Positions 38,518 to 49,366 of a stretch of DNA of 64,000 bases are shown here, in pieces. A program made the translations under genes and the position numbers. Below the pieces are notes generated by a model, which saw nothing but the letters and a program-made list of their open reading frames with translations, had not been told where the DNA came from and ran no database searches. Numbering within the stretch: the first letter of the stretch is position 1; every line of letters starts with the position of its first letter. Source of the DNA: Candidatus Rokuibacteriota bacterium (GTDB lineage Bacteria; Methylomirabilota; Methylomirabilia; Rokubacteriales; CSP1-6); contig QHRU01000036.1 of assembly GCA_003220225.1 (NCBI GenBank), forward strand, positions 1 to 64,000, in the 5' to 3' direction.

Positions 38518-39393
38518 TCACTTCTCGGTCTCGATCAGGCCCTTCACGAACCAGCGCTGCATGGCCACGATCACGGCCACCGGCGGCGCCAGCACCATCA
38601 TGGCCACCGCCATCGCGACGTTCCACTCGGGCAGCTGCGAGGTGCGCGGCACCAGCGTCTCGATCCCGATCACGGCGGTGCGCATCTCGGGCGTGTTGGT
38701 GATCATCAGGGGCCACAGGTAGTCGTTCCAGCCGTAGACGAACAGGATCACGAAGAGCGCGGCCATGTTGGCCTTCGACAGCGGAATCAAGATCGTCCAC
38801 AGGAAGCGCATCGGCCCCGCGCCGTCGAGCTGCGCCGCCTCCGCCAGCGAGTCGGGGATCGTGCGGAAGAACTGGCGGAACAGGAACGTCCCGGTGGCCG
38901 ACGCCATGAGCGGCACCGTCAGCCCCCAGTACGTGTTGACCCAGCCGAGCACGCTCACGACCTGGTAGGTGGAGACGATGCGGACGGGCACGGGCAGCAT
39001 CAGGGTGACGAAGATCATCCAGAAGACGACGTTCTTGCCGCGGAAGTCGAAGTACACGATGGCGAACGCGGAGAGCAGCGAGATCACGATCTTGCCGATG
39101 GCCACGCCGAGCGCCACGATCGCGCTGTTGACCAGCATCCGGCCCATCTGCGCGCGGTGCCACGCCTCCGCGTAGTTCGCGAGCAACGCGGTGGACGGCC
39201 ACGGCTTCGGCGGCGTGGTGGTGACCTGCGACAGCGTCTGCGTGCTGATGACGAACGCGTAGTAGAGGGGAAACGCCAGCAGGGCCACCGAGGCGATCAG
39301 GATCACGTGGGCGGTGAAGCCGTGCCAGTCCCTCCGTCGCGGACGCTCCTGCGCGGCGGCCAGCGTCGCCGGCTGGGCCAGCGTGCGCGCCAT
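38518..39393 (-). CDS. ugpE: Glycerol-3-phosphate/sugar ABC permease, UgpE/MalG type
   Basis: Inner-membrane permease of 291 aa with about six helices and the EAA motif EAAQLDGAGPMRFLWTILIP. Topology and sequence are of the MalG class. The ATG overlaps the ugpA stop as TGATG. Assignment to G3P or glycerophosphodiesters rests on the neighbouring GDPD, glpD and glpK genes; a sugar substrate is also possible. Confidence 0.85.
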   Translation of the reverse strand: MARTLAQPATLAAAQERPRRRDWHGFTAHVILIASVALLAFPLYYAFVISTQTLSQVTTTPPKPWPSTALLANYAEAWHRAQMGRMLVNSAIVALGVAIGKIVISLLSAFAIVYFDFRGKNVVFWMIFVTLMLPVPVRIVSTYQVVSVLGWVNTYWGLTVPLMASATGTFLFRQFFRTIPDSLAEAAQLDGAGPMRFLWTILIPLSKANMAALFVILFVYGWNDYLWPLMITNTPEMRTAVIGIETLVPRTSQLPEWNVAMAVAMMVLAPPVAVIVAMQRWFVKGLIETEK

Positions 39394-40274
39394 CAGTAGG
39401 TCACCTTCTTCTCCGCGAAGCGGAACTGGAACGCGGTCAGCATGATCACGAGCGCCATCAGCACCACCGACTGCGCCGCGGAGTAGCCGAGCTGCAGGCC
39501 CTCGAAGCCGTCCCGCCACGCGCGGTAGACGAGGATCGACGTGGCGTCGCCGGGGCCGCCCTGGGTCACCGCGTGCACGAGGCCGAACGTGTCGAAGAAC
39601 GAGAACGTCATGTTGAGCGTGAACAGGAAGAACGTCACCGGCGAGAGCAGCGGGAACGTGATCGCGAAAAAGCGCCGGATCGGCCCCGCCCCGTCCACGC
39701 TGGCCGCCTCCAGCACGGAGCTCTCGATCGCCTGCAGCCCGGCCAGGTAGAAGGCGAGGTTGTAGCCGAACTGCTTCCAGATGGCGGCCACGATGATGAG
39801 CGCCATCGCGACCCAACCCTTGAGGAACCAGTTGAACTGGTACGCGGTCACGAACGAGAGCAGCCACGGCAGGATCCCGTACGACGGGTGGAAGACGAAC
39901 AGCCAGATGATGCCGGCGATGGCCGGCGCGATGCCGTACGGCCACAACAGCAGCGAGCGGTAGACGGCGAGCCCGCGGATCCTGGCGTTGGCCATCGAGG
40001 CGAGCAGCAGCGCCAGCGCCAGCCCCGCGAAGGTGACCACGAACGAGAAGACGAAGCTCGTGATCACCGAGCGCAGATACGCGTCATCGCGGAACAGGCG
40101 CTCGAAGTTCGTCAGCCCGACGTAGATGAGGCGGTCGCCGAAGGGCGACGCGCGGTAGAGCGACAGCCGCAGCGACTCGAAGGCCGGCCAGAAGAAGAAG
40201 ACGAGCGTGATGATGACTTGAGGACCGACGAGCAGATAGGGCAGCCACCGGTTCGGAAAGACGCTGCGCTTCAT
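39393..40274 (-). CDS. ugpA: Glycerol-3-phosphate/sugar ABC permease, UgpA/MalF type
   Basis: Inner-membrane permease of 293 aa, about six helices, with the EAA motif EAASVDGAGPIRRFFAITFP. It follows ugpB by 24 nt and overlaps ugpE by one base. The N-terminal LPYLLVGPQVIITLVFFFWP and the TQGGPGDAT segment are typical of UgpA. Confidence 0.86.
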   Translation of the reverse strand: MKRSVFPNRWLPYLLVGPQVIITLVFFFWPAFESLRLSLYRASPFGDRLIYVGLTNFERLFRDDAYLRSVITSFVFSFVVTFAGLALALLLASMANARIRGLAVYRSLLLWPYGIAPAIAGIIWLFVFHPSYGILPWLLSFVTAYQFNWFLKGWVAMALIIVAAIWKQFGYNLAFYLAGLQAIESSVLEAASVDGAGPIRRFFAITFPLLSPVTFFLFTLNMTFSFFDTFGLVHAVTQGGPGDATSILVYRAWRDGFEGLQLGYSAAQSVVLMALVIMLTAFQFRFAEKKVTY

Positions 40275-40298
40275 GGCCGGTGGCCGCCCTTGACGCCT

Positions 40299-41609
40299 CT
40301 ATTTATAGAGCGCGGCGAACTCCTTCAGGATGTCGCTCGACTTCGCCACCGCGTCGTCGAGGCCCTGCTTCGCCGTCTTCTTGCCGCTGAAGATGTTCTC
40401 CATCTGCTCCTCGATGGCGTCGCGGACGGACGGGAAGTTGCCGAGCCGGATGCCCTGGCTGTTGGGCGTGACCTTGCCGAGCTGCATCTGCGTGATGGCC
40501 GTGCGCTGCTGCGGGTTCTTCTGGAAGTGGCCGGAAGCCTCCATCGCCTTCACTGCGCTGTTCGAGATCGGCAGGTAGCCGGTCACGCCCGCCCACCACG
40601 CCTGGTTCTCCGTGGACGCGAGATACCTGAAGAACTGCGCGACGCCCCTGTACTCCTCGGGCTTGGCGCCCTTGAGCACCCAGAGCGTGGCACCGCCGAT
40701 GATCGAGCTGCCCTGCGGGAAGCCGCCCATCCGCGGCAGCGGCCCGGTCGCCCACGTGAACTTCCCCTCGGAGGCGCGCGTGAGGTTGCCGATGTAGGCC
40801 GACGAGCTGAGGAACACGCCGCACTCGCCGTTGCCCATGTTGGCCTCGGCCTTGTTGAGGCGACCGTTGTAGGTGAACCAGCCTTCCTTGGCGCCGCGCT
40901 GGAGCAGCTCCATCATCTTCACGCCGAAGGGGCCGTTGATCTTCAGCGTGGTCGCCAGCCCGTCGAAGCCGTTGGCGTGATCGGCGAACGGCTGGTCGTG
41001 CAGCGCGTGCATGTTCTCCATGAGCGTCCACGACGGCCACGCCGCGCTGAACCCGCACCGGGCCCCGGAGGCGACGAGCTTCCTGGCGGCGGCCTCGACC
41101 TCGTCCCACGTGGTGGGCGCTCGGTCCGGCAAGCCGGCCTTCTTGAAGAGGTCCTTGTTGTAGAAGAGGACGGGCGTCGAGGAGTTGAACGCCATCGAGT
41201 AGAGGTTGCCGCCCGACGCGTAGTAGCTCTTCACGGGCGGGATGACGTCGTTCCAGTCGATGGTCACGCCGTGGTCCTTCACGAGCTGGAAGACGGGGTA
41301 CACGGCGCCCGACGAGAGCATCGTCTGCGTGCCGACCTCGTATACCTGCACGATGTGCGGCGGCTGCTTGGCGCGGTAGGCGGCGATGGCCGCGTTCAGT
41401 GTGTCGGGATAGGAGCCCTTGTAGACGGCCTTCACCTCGTAGTCGTTCTGCGAGGCGTTGAACTTCGCGGCGATCTCGTTGATCCGCTCGCCGAGCACCG
41501 CGGTCATGGCGTGCCACCACTGGATGTCGGTCCTGGCGAGCGCGGCGGACGGGCTCACGAGGACGGCGACCGCGAGGAGCGCGACGGTGCGCGCGAGGAG
41601 CGCCTTCAT
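40299..41609 (-). CDS. ugpB: Glycerol-3-phosphate/sugar ABC substrate-binding protein, UgpB type
   Basis: Periplasmic receptor of 436 aa with a signal peptide (residues 1-25). Sequence matches UgpB: IQWWHAM, FNASQNDYEVKAVYKGSYPD, HIVQVYEVGTQTMLSSG and SMAFNSSTPVLFYNKDLF, including Trp and Tyr residues that bind G3P in E. coli UgpB. I start at ATG 41607-41609, with GGAGG 5 nt upstream; an ATG four codons earlier overlaps that ribosome site. Confidence 0.92.
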   Translation of the reverse strand: MKALLARTVALLAVAVLVSPSAALARTDIQWWHAMTAVLGERINEIAAKFNASQNDYEVKAVYKGSYPDTLNAAIAAYRAKQPPHIVQVYEVGTQTMLSSGAVYPVFQLVKDHGVTIDWNDVIPPVKSYYASGGNLYSMAFNSSTPVLFYNKDLFKKAGLPDRAPTTWDEVEAAARKLVASGARCGFSAAWPSWTLMENMHALHDQPFADHANGFDGLATTLKINGPFGVKMMELLQRGAKEGWFTYNGRLNKAEANMGNGECGVFLSSSAYIGNLTRASEGKFTWATGPLPRMGGFPQGSSIIGGATLWVLKGAKPEEYRGVAQFFRYLASTENQAWWAGVTGYLPISNSAVKAMEASGHFQKNPQQRTAITQMQLGKVTPNSQGIRLGNFPSVRDAIEEQMENIFSGKKTAKQGLDDAVAKSSDILKEFAALYK

Positions 41610-41648
41610 GCGTGCCTCCATGAGAGAGTTCGACCACGGCGGTGCCGC

Positions 41649-41654
41649 AATATA
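41649..41654 (-). promoter_or_regulatory. Candidate -10 box for the ugpB-A-E operon
   Basis: On the minus strand TATATT lies about 40 nt before the ugpB start in an otherwise GC-rich stretch. The -35 is not convincing. The 41622-41717 gap upstream otherwise shows nothing. Confidence 0.4.
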
Positions 41655-41717
41655 GCACAGCGAGCGCGACCCGAACGCGACGCGGAGGCGACGGCCTGTG
41701 AAAGGTGAGGAGGACCC

Positions 41718-43343
41718 TCACGCCAGAGCGCGGCGCGAGCGCGCCACGTGCGTGTGGTAGGCCTCCAGCTCGGCGTCGAGGCGCCGCTCGGACCAGCCGA
41801 GCAGCGTGGCCATGCGCCGGCCGATGGCGTCGGCGCAGTCCTCGCCCTGGCAGCGGCTGGTGCCGATCCCCGTGCGCCGCAGCAGGAAGTCCTGCAGCGA
41901 CACCGTCAGCTCCTCCTGCACCGCGTGGTGCAGCTCGGCCACGATGTCGGCGTTTCGCGGGCACAGACGCTCGGTGCCGCCGGGCACCTTGCCGGCCAGC
42001 TCGACGACACGCGGGTAGACGCGGCCGTACGTGGTCACCAGCGTCTGGAGTGTTCTGCGATCGAGGCCCGTGGCCGCCATCTCGCCCGACAGGTCGAGCC
42101 ACGCGCGCGCCTCCACCTGGCCCACCTCCTCGTCCACGCCGTCGAGCGTGCGCTGCGCGGTGAGACTCGGCCGCGGACGGCCGAGAGCGCGCGACACGCG
42201 GTCGCCCAGCGCCTCGGCGAGGCTGCGGAAGCACGTCAGCTTGGTGCCGGTGATCGAGAGGAAGCGCCCGCCCTCTTCCTCGACGATGCGGTGGGCGCGC
42301 GAGACCTTGGGAGCCGAGGTGCCCTCCTCGTAGGAGAGCGGCCGCACGCCGGCGTACGTATAGAGGACCTCTTCGCGGCGCACGCGCGGATCGGGCAGCG
42401 CTTTACGGGCTTCCCCGAGCAGGTAGTCCACTTCGTCGCGCGTGGCCTGGACGCGGTCGAGGTCGCCGTCGAAGTCGGTGTCGGTGGTGCCCACCAGCGA
42501 GAACTCGCGCCACGGGATGATGAAGATCATGCGGTCGTCGCTGGTCGACTGGTAGATCGCGCGGTCGGTCAGACGCGGCAGCAGGCAGTGGATGCCCTTG
42601 GTCCGGCGCAGGATGCGCGTGCCGCGCTCGGTGATGCCCGCCGCCGCGCGCACGGCGTCCACCCAGGGGCCGGAGGCGTTCACCACCACGCGCGCGCCCA
42701 GCCGCGCCGTCTCGCCGCTCAGCAGGTCGCGCGCGGCCACGCCGGCCACGGCGCCGCGCGCGTCGCGCGTGACTTCTTCGACCTGGCAATAGTTGAACGC
42801 GCGCGCCCCGTGACGGCAGGCGGACAGCACATTCTCGAGACACAGCCGCTCGGGCGAGAGCAGGAGGTCGTCGAAGTAATAGCCGGCGCCGCGCAGGTCG
42901 TCCGAGCGCAGCCCGGGCTCCAGGCTGAGGGCGTCGATCGGCGGCAGCACGCGGTAACGCTCGCGGTCGCGCCCGGGCGTGAGCCAGTCGTACAGCGTGA
43001 GCCCGATGCGCACCTTGATCAGCCCGCGCGTGGAGTCGCGGTAGATCGGCACCAGGAACGGCAGCGGCTTCACGAGGTGCGGGGCCAGCCGGCGAAGCCG
43101 CTCGCGCTCGGTGAGCGACTCGCGGACGAGCGCGAAGTCGAACAGCTCGAGGTAGCGCAGGCCGCCGTGCACGAGCTTGGAGGACCGCGAGGTGGTGGCG
43201 GCGCCGAAGTCGCCGCGGTCGAGGAGGGCCACCGCGAGGCCGCGCATGGCGAGGTCGCGCGCGACGCCCGCGCCCGCCATGCCGCCGCCGATGATGACGA
43301 CGTCGAAGTCGGCGTCGGTGAGCGGCTGGGGACGCGACGTCAT
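41718..43343 (-). CDS. glpD: Aerobic glycerol-3-phosphate dehydrogenase
   Basis: Membrane-associated FAD enzyme that oxidises G3P to DHAP and passes electrons to quinone. The 541 aa start with the dinucleotide fold VVIIGGGMAGAGVARDLAM, contain TTSRSSKLVHGGLRYLE, and end in a GlpD C-terminal helical domain. The ATG overlaps the HAD-IIA stop (ATGA). Its position right behind nuoL-M-N links two quinone-reducing routes. Confidence 0.96.
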   Translation of the reverse strand: MTSRPQPLTDADFDVVIIGGGMAGAGVARDLAMRGLAVALLDRGDFGAATTSRSSKLVHGGLRYLELFDFALVRESLTERERLRRLAPHLVKPLPFLVPIYRDSTRGLIKVRIGLTLYDWLTPGRDRERYRVLPPIDALSLEPGLRSDDLRGAGYYFDDLLLSPERLCLENVLSACRHGARAFNYCQVEEVTRDARGAVAGVAARDLLSGETARLGARVVVNASGPWVDAVRAAAGITERGTRILRRTKGIHCLLPRLTDRAIYQSTSDDRMIFIIPWREFSLVGTTDTDFDGDLDRVQATRDEVDYLLGEARKALPDPRVRREEVLYTYAGVRPLSYEEGTSAPKVSRAHRIVEEEGGRFLSITGTKLTCFRSLAEALGDRVSRALGRPRPSLTAQRTLDGVDEEVGQVEARAWLDLSGEMAATGLDRRTLQTLVTTYGRVYPRVVELAGKVPGGTERLCPRNADIVAELHHAVQEELTVSLQDFLLRRTGIGTSRCQGEDCADAIGRRMATLLGWSERRLDAELEAYHTHVARSRRALA

Positions 43344-44119
43344 CGGATCAACTCTCGAATCGATGGTAGCACGAGGTCCGGCGCGATCTCGGCCACGCGC
43401 GGGTCGTCCGCGCGCGTCACGCCCGAGAGGACGAGGACGGTGCCGAGGCCGAGCCGCTTGCCCATGACGATGTCGGTCTCGATGCGGTCGCCGACGATGA
43501 CGGCGTCGCGCGCGGGCACGCCGAGGCGGCCGAGCGCGACCTCGAGGATGATCGGCGAGGGCTTGCCGACGATCACCTCCACCGTCTTGCCGGTCACCGC
43601 CTCGACCGCCGCCGTCATGCCGGCGCAGTCGGGGATCTCGCCGCCCTCGACGGGGCACGTGCGGTCGGGATTGGTGGCGATGAGCCGCGCGCCCTGCCGC
43701 ACCGCCTGGAGCGCGGTGTTGAGCTTGGCGTAGTCGAACGTGCGGTCGAAGGCGATGACCACCCAGCGCACGCGGTGATCGGCGCGCACCTCGAAGCCGT
43801 GCGCCGCCAGCTCGGAGACCAGCGGCGGCTCGCCGATGACGAACACGGGCGCGCCGGGGTCGAGCGTCGCCAGGTGGCGCGCGAGGACCAGCGAGGAGTT
43901 GACGACGTCCTCGGCGGCGGCCGGCACGCCGAGCCGCGTGAGCTTGGCGGCGTAGTCCGCGCGCGTCTGGAGCGGCTTGTTCGAGAGGAACGCCACGCGG
44001 CGGCCGGCGGCGCGCAGCGCGGCGAGGGTCTCGGCGGCGCCGGGAATCAGCGCCTCGCCGCGGTAGACGGTGCCGTCGAGGTCGAAGAGCCAGCCGCGGT
44101 GCGGCAGGCGAGGCGCCAC
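43340..44119 (-). CDS. HAD-IIA phosphatase (NagD/PGP family), likely acting on a glycerol-phosphate or glycolate ester
   Basis: A 259-aa HAD subfamily IIA phosphatase: motif I FDLDGTVYRGE, motif II FLSNKP, Lys in VGKPSP and motif IV IVGDRIETDIVMG. The C2-type cap lies at about residues 80-185. It overlaps nuoN as TAGTG and glpD as ATGA. Some members of this subfamily hydrolyse glycerol 3-phosphate or 2-phosphoglycolate, and the glpD overlap favours a role in G3P balance. Confidence 0.88.
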   Translation of the reverse strand: MAPRLPHRGWLFDLDGTVYRGEALIPGAAETLAALRAAGRRVAFLSNKPLQTRADYAAKLTRLGVPAAAEDVVNSSLVLARHLATLDPGAPVFVIGEPPLVSELAAHGFEVRADHRVRWVVIAFDRTFDYAKLNTALQAVRQGARLIATNPDRTCPVEGGEIPDCAGMTAAVEAVTGKTVEVIVGKPSPIILEVALGRLGVPARDAVIVGDRIETDIVMGKRLGLGTVLVLSGVTRADDPRVAEIAPDLVLPSIRELIR

Positions 44120-45564
44120 TAGCGGAGGAGCGGCGCGACGGCGACCTGGGCGAGATCGGCGAACGGCGCGGGCATCACGCCCAGGAGCACGATGCCGACG
44201 AGGGCGATGGCGAGCGCGACGCCGCCCGCGAACGACGGCACGAGACGCACCTCCACGCCCTCCGGCTCGCGCATGTACATGTACACGATCACGCGCAGGT
44301 AGTAGTAGGCGGCGATCGCGGAGTTCAGCACGCCGATCACGGTCAGCCAGAGGTAGCCCGCGCGGACGGCGGAGCCGAACAGGTAGAACTTGCCGACGAA
44401 CCCGGCGAGGGGCGGGATGCCGACGAGCGAGAGCAGGAAGAGGCCGAGGGTCGCCGCCAGCACGGGATGGCGCCGCGCGAGCCCGGCGTAGTCGCCCACC
44501 TCCACCGCCTCGCCGTCGGAGCGCTCGACGAGCAGGATGGCGCCGAAGGCGCCGGCGGTGGTGAACGTGTACGCGAGGAGGTAGAAGAGGACGGCGCCCG
44601 CGCCGGGCACGCCGCCCGCCACCAGCCCCACCAGCATGTAGCCGACGTGGGCGATGGACGAGTACGCGAGCATGCGCTTGAGGTTCGACTGCGCGATGGC
44701 GATCACGTTCCCGGCGGTCATGGTCACCGCGGCCACCGCCCACAGCAGGACGCTCCAGTCCGGCTGCGCGGCCCGGAGCGCCACCGTCAGCACGCGAATG
44801 AGCGCGGCGAAGGCCGCGGCCTTGGAGCCGGTGGCGATGAGCGCCGTCACCGACGTCGGGGCGCCCTCGTAGACGTCGGGCGCCCACATGTGGAACGGCA
44901 CCGACGAGATCTTGAAGCCGAATCCGACCAGCAGCAGGCCGAGACCGATCGTCACCAGCGTGTCGCGCGGGCGCGCGGCGGCGGCGGCGGCGATGCGGTC
45001 GAAGTTGGTCGAGCCCGTGGCGCCGTAGATCAGCGCGATGCCGTAGAGCAGGAAGCCGGTGGCGAAGGCGCCGAGCAGGAAGTACTTCATGGAGGCCTCG
45101 CCCGAGGCCAGCCGCATCTTGAACAGCCCGGCCAGCACGTAGAGCGAGAGCGACATCAGCTCGATGCCGAGGAAGACGATCAGGAGATCGCCCGCGGAGG
45201 CGAGCAGCATCATGCCGGCGGTCGAGAAGAGCAGCAGCGCGTAGTACTCGCCCGACTCCACGCCGTTGCGCCGGAGGTAGTCGATCGAGAGCAGCACGGC
45301 GAGCGCGGCGGCATAGCAGATCACGACGTGGAAGAACAGCGCGTAGTTGTCGAGCAGCACCATGTCGCGGAAGGCGCGCGTCTCGTGGTTCCAGAGCGAG
45401 ATCGAGCCGAGGAGCGCGATCACGATCCCGGCCAGCGCGACGCCGCCCAGGTGGTCCTTCGTGCGCGGCGGCACCAGGTCGAGCAGCAGCACCAGCACGC
45501 CGGTGCCGAAGACGATGAGCGCGGGCAGGAGCGCGCCGAGGGCGACCGGCGGGGCCGGGATCAT
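44119..45564 (-). CDS. nuoN: NADH-quinone oxidoreductase subunit N
   Basis: Antiporter-like proton-pumping subunit of complex I. The 481 aa have about 14 helices and the conserved GIELMSLSLYVLAGL (helix 5 Glu), the discontinuous helix FKISSVPFHMWAPDVYEGAP and a key Lys in GSKAAAFA. It overlaps nuoM by 4 nt and the HAD-IIA gene by one base. Confidence 0.95.
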   Translation of the reverse strand: MIPAPPVALGALLPALIVFGTGVLVLLLDLVPPRTKDHLGGVALAGIVIALLGSISLWNHETRAFRDMVLLDNYALFFHVVICYAAALAVLLSIDYLRRNGVESGEYYALLLFSTAGMMLLASAGDLLIVFLGIELMSLSLYVLAGLFKMRLASGEASMKYFLLGAFATGFLLYGIALIYGATGSTNFDRIAAAAAARPRDTLVTIGLGLLLVGFGFKISSVPFHMWAPDVYEGAPTSVTALIATGSKAAAFAALIRVLTVALRAAQPDWSVLLWAVAAVTMTAGNVIAIAQSNLKRMLAYSSIAHVGYMLVGLVAGGVPGAGAVLFYLLAYTFTTAGAFGAILLVERSDGEAVEVGDYAGLARRHPVLAATLGLFLLSLVGIPPLAGFVGKFYLFGSAVRAGYLWLTVIGVLNSAIAAYYYLRVIVYMYMREPEGVEVRLVPSFAGGVALAIALVGIVLLGVMPAPFADLAQVAVAPLLR

Positions 45565-47102
45565 CGCGACGCCCACCACGGCAGCGGCGCGCGCGCGACC
45601 GCGGCCTTGCTCTCCACCTGGGCGATCAGGGCCAGCACCGACGCTTCCGTCTTGGCCGTGAACGCCTTCGGGTAGACGCCGATCCAGACGATGAGCACGA
45701 CCACGGGGACGAGCACCGCCCACTCGCGGGGCGTGAGGTCGGCCAGTCGCCGGTTCGCCTCGTGCCGGATCTCGCCGAAGGCCACGCGCTGGTACATCCA
45801 CAACAGATAGACGGCGGCGAAGATGATACCGGTGGTGGCGGCGGCCGCGAGCCACTTGTTGACCGAGAAGGTCCCGACGAGGATGAGGAACTCGCCGACG
45901 AAGCCGTTCAGGCCCGGCAGGCCCAGGGACGACAGACACACGATGAGGAGCAGCGCGGAGAAGCCCGGGATCACCGCCCACAGTCCGCCGAACTCCGAGA
46001 TCAGCCGGGTGTGGCGTCGCTCGTAGATCATGCCGACCATGAGGAAGAGCGCGCCCGTCGAGAGCCCGTGGTTGACCATCTGGATCACGCCGCCGACCAG
46101 GCCTTGCGGCGTCAGCGTGAACAGGCCGAGCATCACGAAGCCCAGGTGGCTCACGCTGGAGTAGGCGACGAGCTTCTTGAGGTCCGGCTGCACGGTCGAC
46201 ACGAACGCGCCGTAGACGATGCCGATCACGGCCAGCGCGTACACCCAGGGGCCGAAGTCCACGCTGGCGTCGGGGAAGAGCGGCAGGCAGAAGCGCAGGA
46301 AGCCGTACGTCCCCATCTTCAGCAGCACGCCGGCCAGGATCACCGAGCCCGCCGTCGGCGCCTCCACGTGCGCGTCGGGCAGCCACGTGTGGAACGGGAA
46401 CAGCGGGACCTTGATGGCGAAGGCCAGGGCGAAGGCGACGAACATGAGGTTCTGCGCGAGCCCCGGCGCCAGGACGTAGCGTGTGAGCGTCGGCAGGTCG
46501 AACGTGTAGGTGCCGGTGGCGGCGCCGTGCTGATAGTAGAGGGCGAGGATGGCCACCAGCATCAGCGCCGAGCCGACCATCGTGTAGAGGACGAACTTCA
46601 CCGCCGCGTACACGCGGTTGGCGCCACCCCACACGCCGATGACGAAGTACATCGGGATCAGCATCGCCTCCCAGAACACGAAGAAGAGGAAGAGATCGAG
46701 GGAGACGAACACGCCCACCATGCCCGCCTCCAGCAGCAGCATGGCGATCACGAACTCCTTCGTACGGTCCTCGATGGCGTGCCAGGCGGAGGCGAGGGCG
46801 ACCGGCATGAGGAACGTGGTGAGGAGCACGAGGAGCACGCTGATGCCGTCCACGCCGACGTGGTAGCCGACGCCGAGTCCCGGCATCCAGCGCAGCAGCT
46901 CCTCGAACTGCATGTCGGCATCGCCGGCGTCGAAGCCCGTCCACAGCGGCACCGACGCCGCGAAGGTGGCGAGGCTCACGACGAGGCCGCCCCAGCGCAG
47001 CGCCTCCTCGTGGCGGCGCGGCACCAGCAGGAGGATCAGCAGCGCGCCGACCGCCGGCAGGAAGGTGACGACGGTCAGCAGGCCGATCGGCGGCAGGCTC
47101 AT
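45561..47102 (-). CDS. nuoM: NADH-quinone oxidoreductase subunit M
   Basis: Antiporter-like subunit of complex I, 513 aa. Motifs: VGVDGISVLLVLLTTFLMP, FWEAMLIPMYFVIGVWGG (helix 5 Glu), PLFPFHTWLPDAHVEAPTAG and LLKMGTYGFLRF with its conserved Lys. The ATG is only about 10 nt past three dispersed repeats and has no clear ribosome site. Confidence 0.95.
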   Translation of the reverse strand: MSLPPIGLLTVVTFLPAVGALLILLLVPRRHEEALRWGGLVVSLATFAASVPLWTGFDAGDADMQFEELLRWMPGLGVGYHVGVDGISVLLVLLTTFLMPVALASAWHAIEDRTKEFVIAMLLLEAGMVGVFVSLDLFLFFVFWEAMLIPMYFVIGVWGGANRVYAAVKFVLYTMVGSALMLVAILALYYQHGAATGTYTFDLPTLTRYVLAPGLAQNLMFVAFALAFAIKVPLFPFHTWLPDAHVEAPTAGSVILAGVLLKMGTYGFLRFCLPLFPDASVDFGPWVYALAVIGIVYGAFVSTVQPDLKKLVAYSSVSHLGFVMLGLFTLTPQGLVGGVIQMVNHGLSTGALFLMVGMIYERRHTRLISEFGGLWAVIPGFSALLLIVCLSSLGLPGLNGFVGEFLILVGTFSVNKWLAAAATTGIIFAAVYLLWMYQRVAFGEIRHEANRRLADLTPREWAVLVPVVVLIVWIGVYPKAFTAKTEASVLALIAQVESKAAVARAPLPWWASR

Positions 47103-47110
47103 CTGTTTAT

Positions 47111-47437
47111 GTGGGGGGCCCCGAGATGGCCCCCCACACCCCCCGATGCTCGGAGCGCCCCGGGGAACCCGTGGCGCTCCTCGATCATCCGCGTGCTCAT
47201 CGATCGTCGTGGGGGGCCCCGAGATGGCCCCCCAGCCTCTTCAAGCGAAGGGGGCTACGCCCCCCTCGGACTCCCCCGGCCGATGCTCGGAGCGCCCCGG
47301 GGAACCCGTGGCGCTCCTCGATCTTCCGCGTGCTCATCGATCGTCGTGGGGGGCCCCGAGATGGCCCCCCACACCCCCCGACGCTCGGCCGCGCCCCGGC
47401 GGAGCCGTGGCGCGCCTCGGGGTTGACACAGGATGTC
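47111..47437 (-). repeat. Three tandem two-hairpin repeats (copies D, E, F) between nuoL and nuoM
   Basis: The 335-nt nuoL-nuoM gap has no gene and is filled by three units starting, in plus coordinates, at 47111, 47213 and 47345. The middle unit has the extra AGGGGGC/GCCCCC module, as at 38386. The unit next to nuoL includes the same stop-adjacent sequence as the ugpE copy. A linker with ATCGATCGTC joins the units, so they look like a tandem duplication. Confidence 0.85.
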
Positions 47438-49306
<1,869 letters not shown>

Positions 49307-49312
49307 CGCGCC

Positions 49313-49341
49313 AATCTAGCGGGGGGTCGGAGGGGTGTCAA
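49313..49341 (-). promoter_or_regulatory. Near-consensus promoter giving a leaderless nuoL mRNA
   Basis: On the minus strand TTGACA (49336-49341), 17-nt spacer, TAGATT (49313-49318), then 6 nt and the GTG. The start site would fall at or within a base of the start codon. Confidence 0.75.
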
Positions 49342-49350
49342 GCAACGGCG

Positions 49351-49359
49351 TGGTATCAT
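49351..49359 (+). promoter_or_regulatory. Extended -10 promoter for the M23 peptidase gene
   Basis: TGGTATCAT fits the extended -10 pattern TGnTAnnnT. The box ends 7 nt before the GTG at 49367, again predicting a leaderless transcript. It is divergent from, and 9 nt away from, the nuoL -35 box. Confidence 0.55.
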
Positions 49360-49366
49360 TCGCGTC

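Noticed and set aside
41610-41621. Earlier ATG for ugpB, four codons upstream
   Set aside because: It overlaps the GGAGG ribosome site of the second ATG and would add charged residues before the signal peptide.
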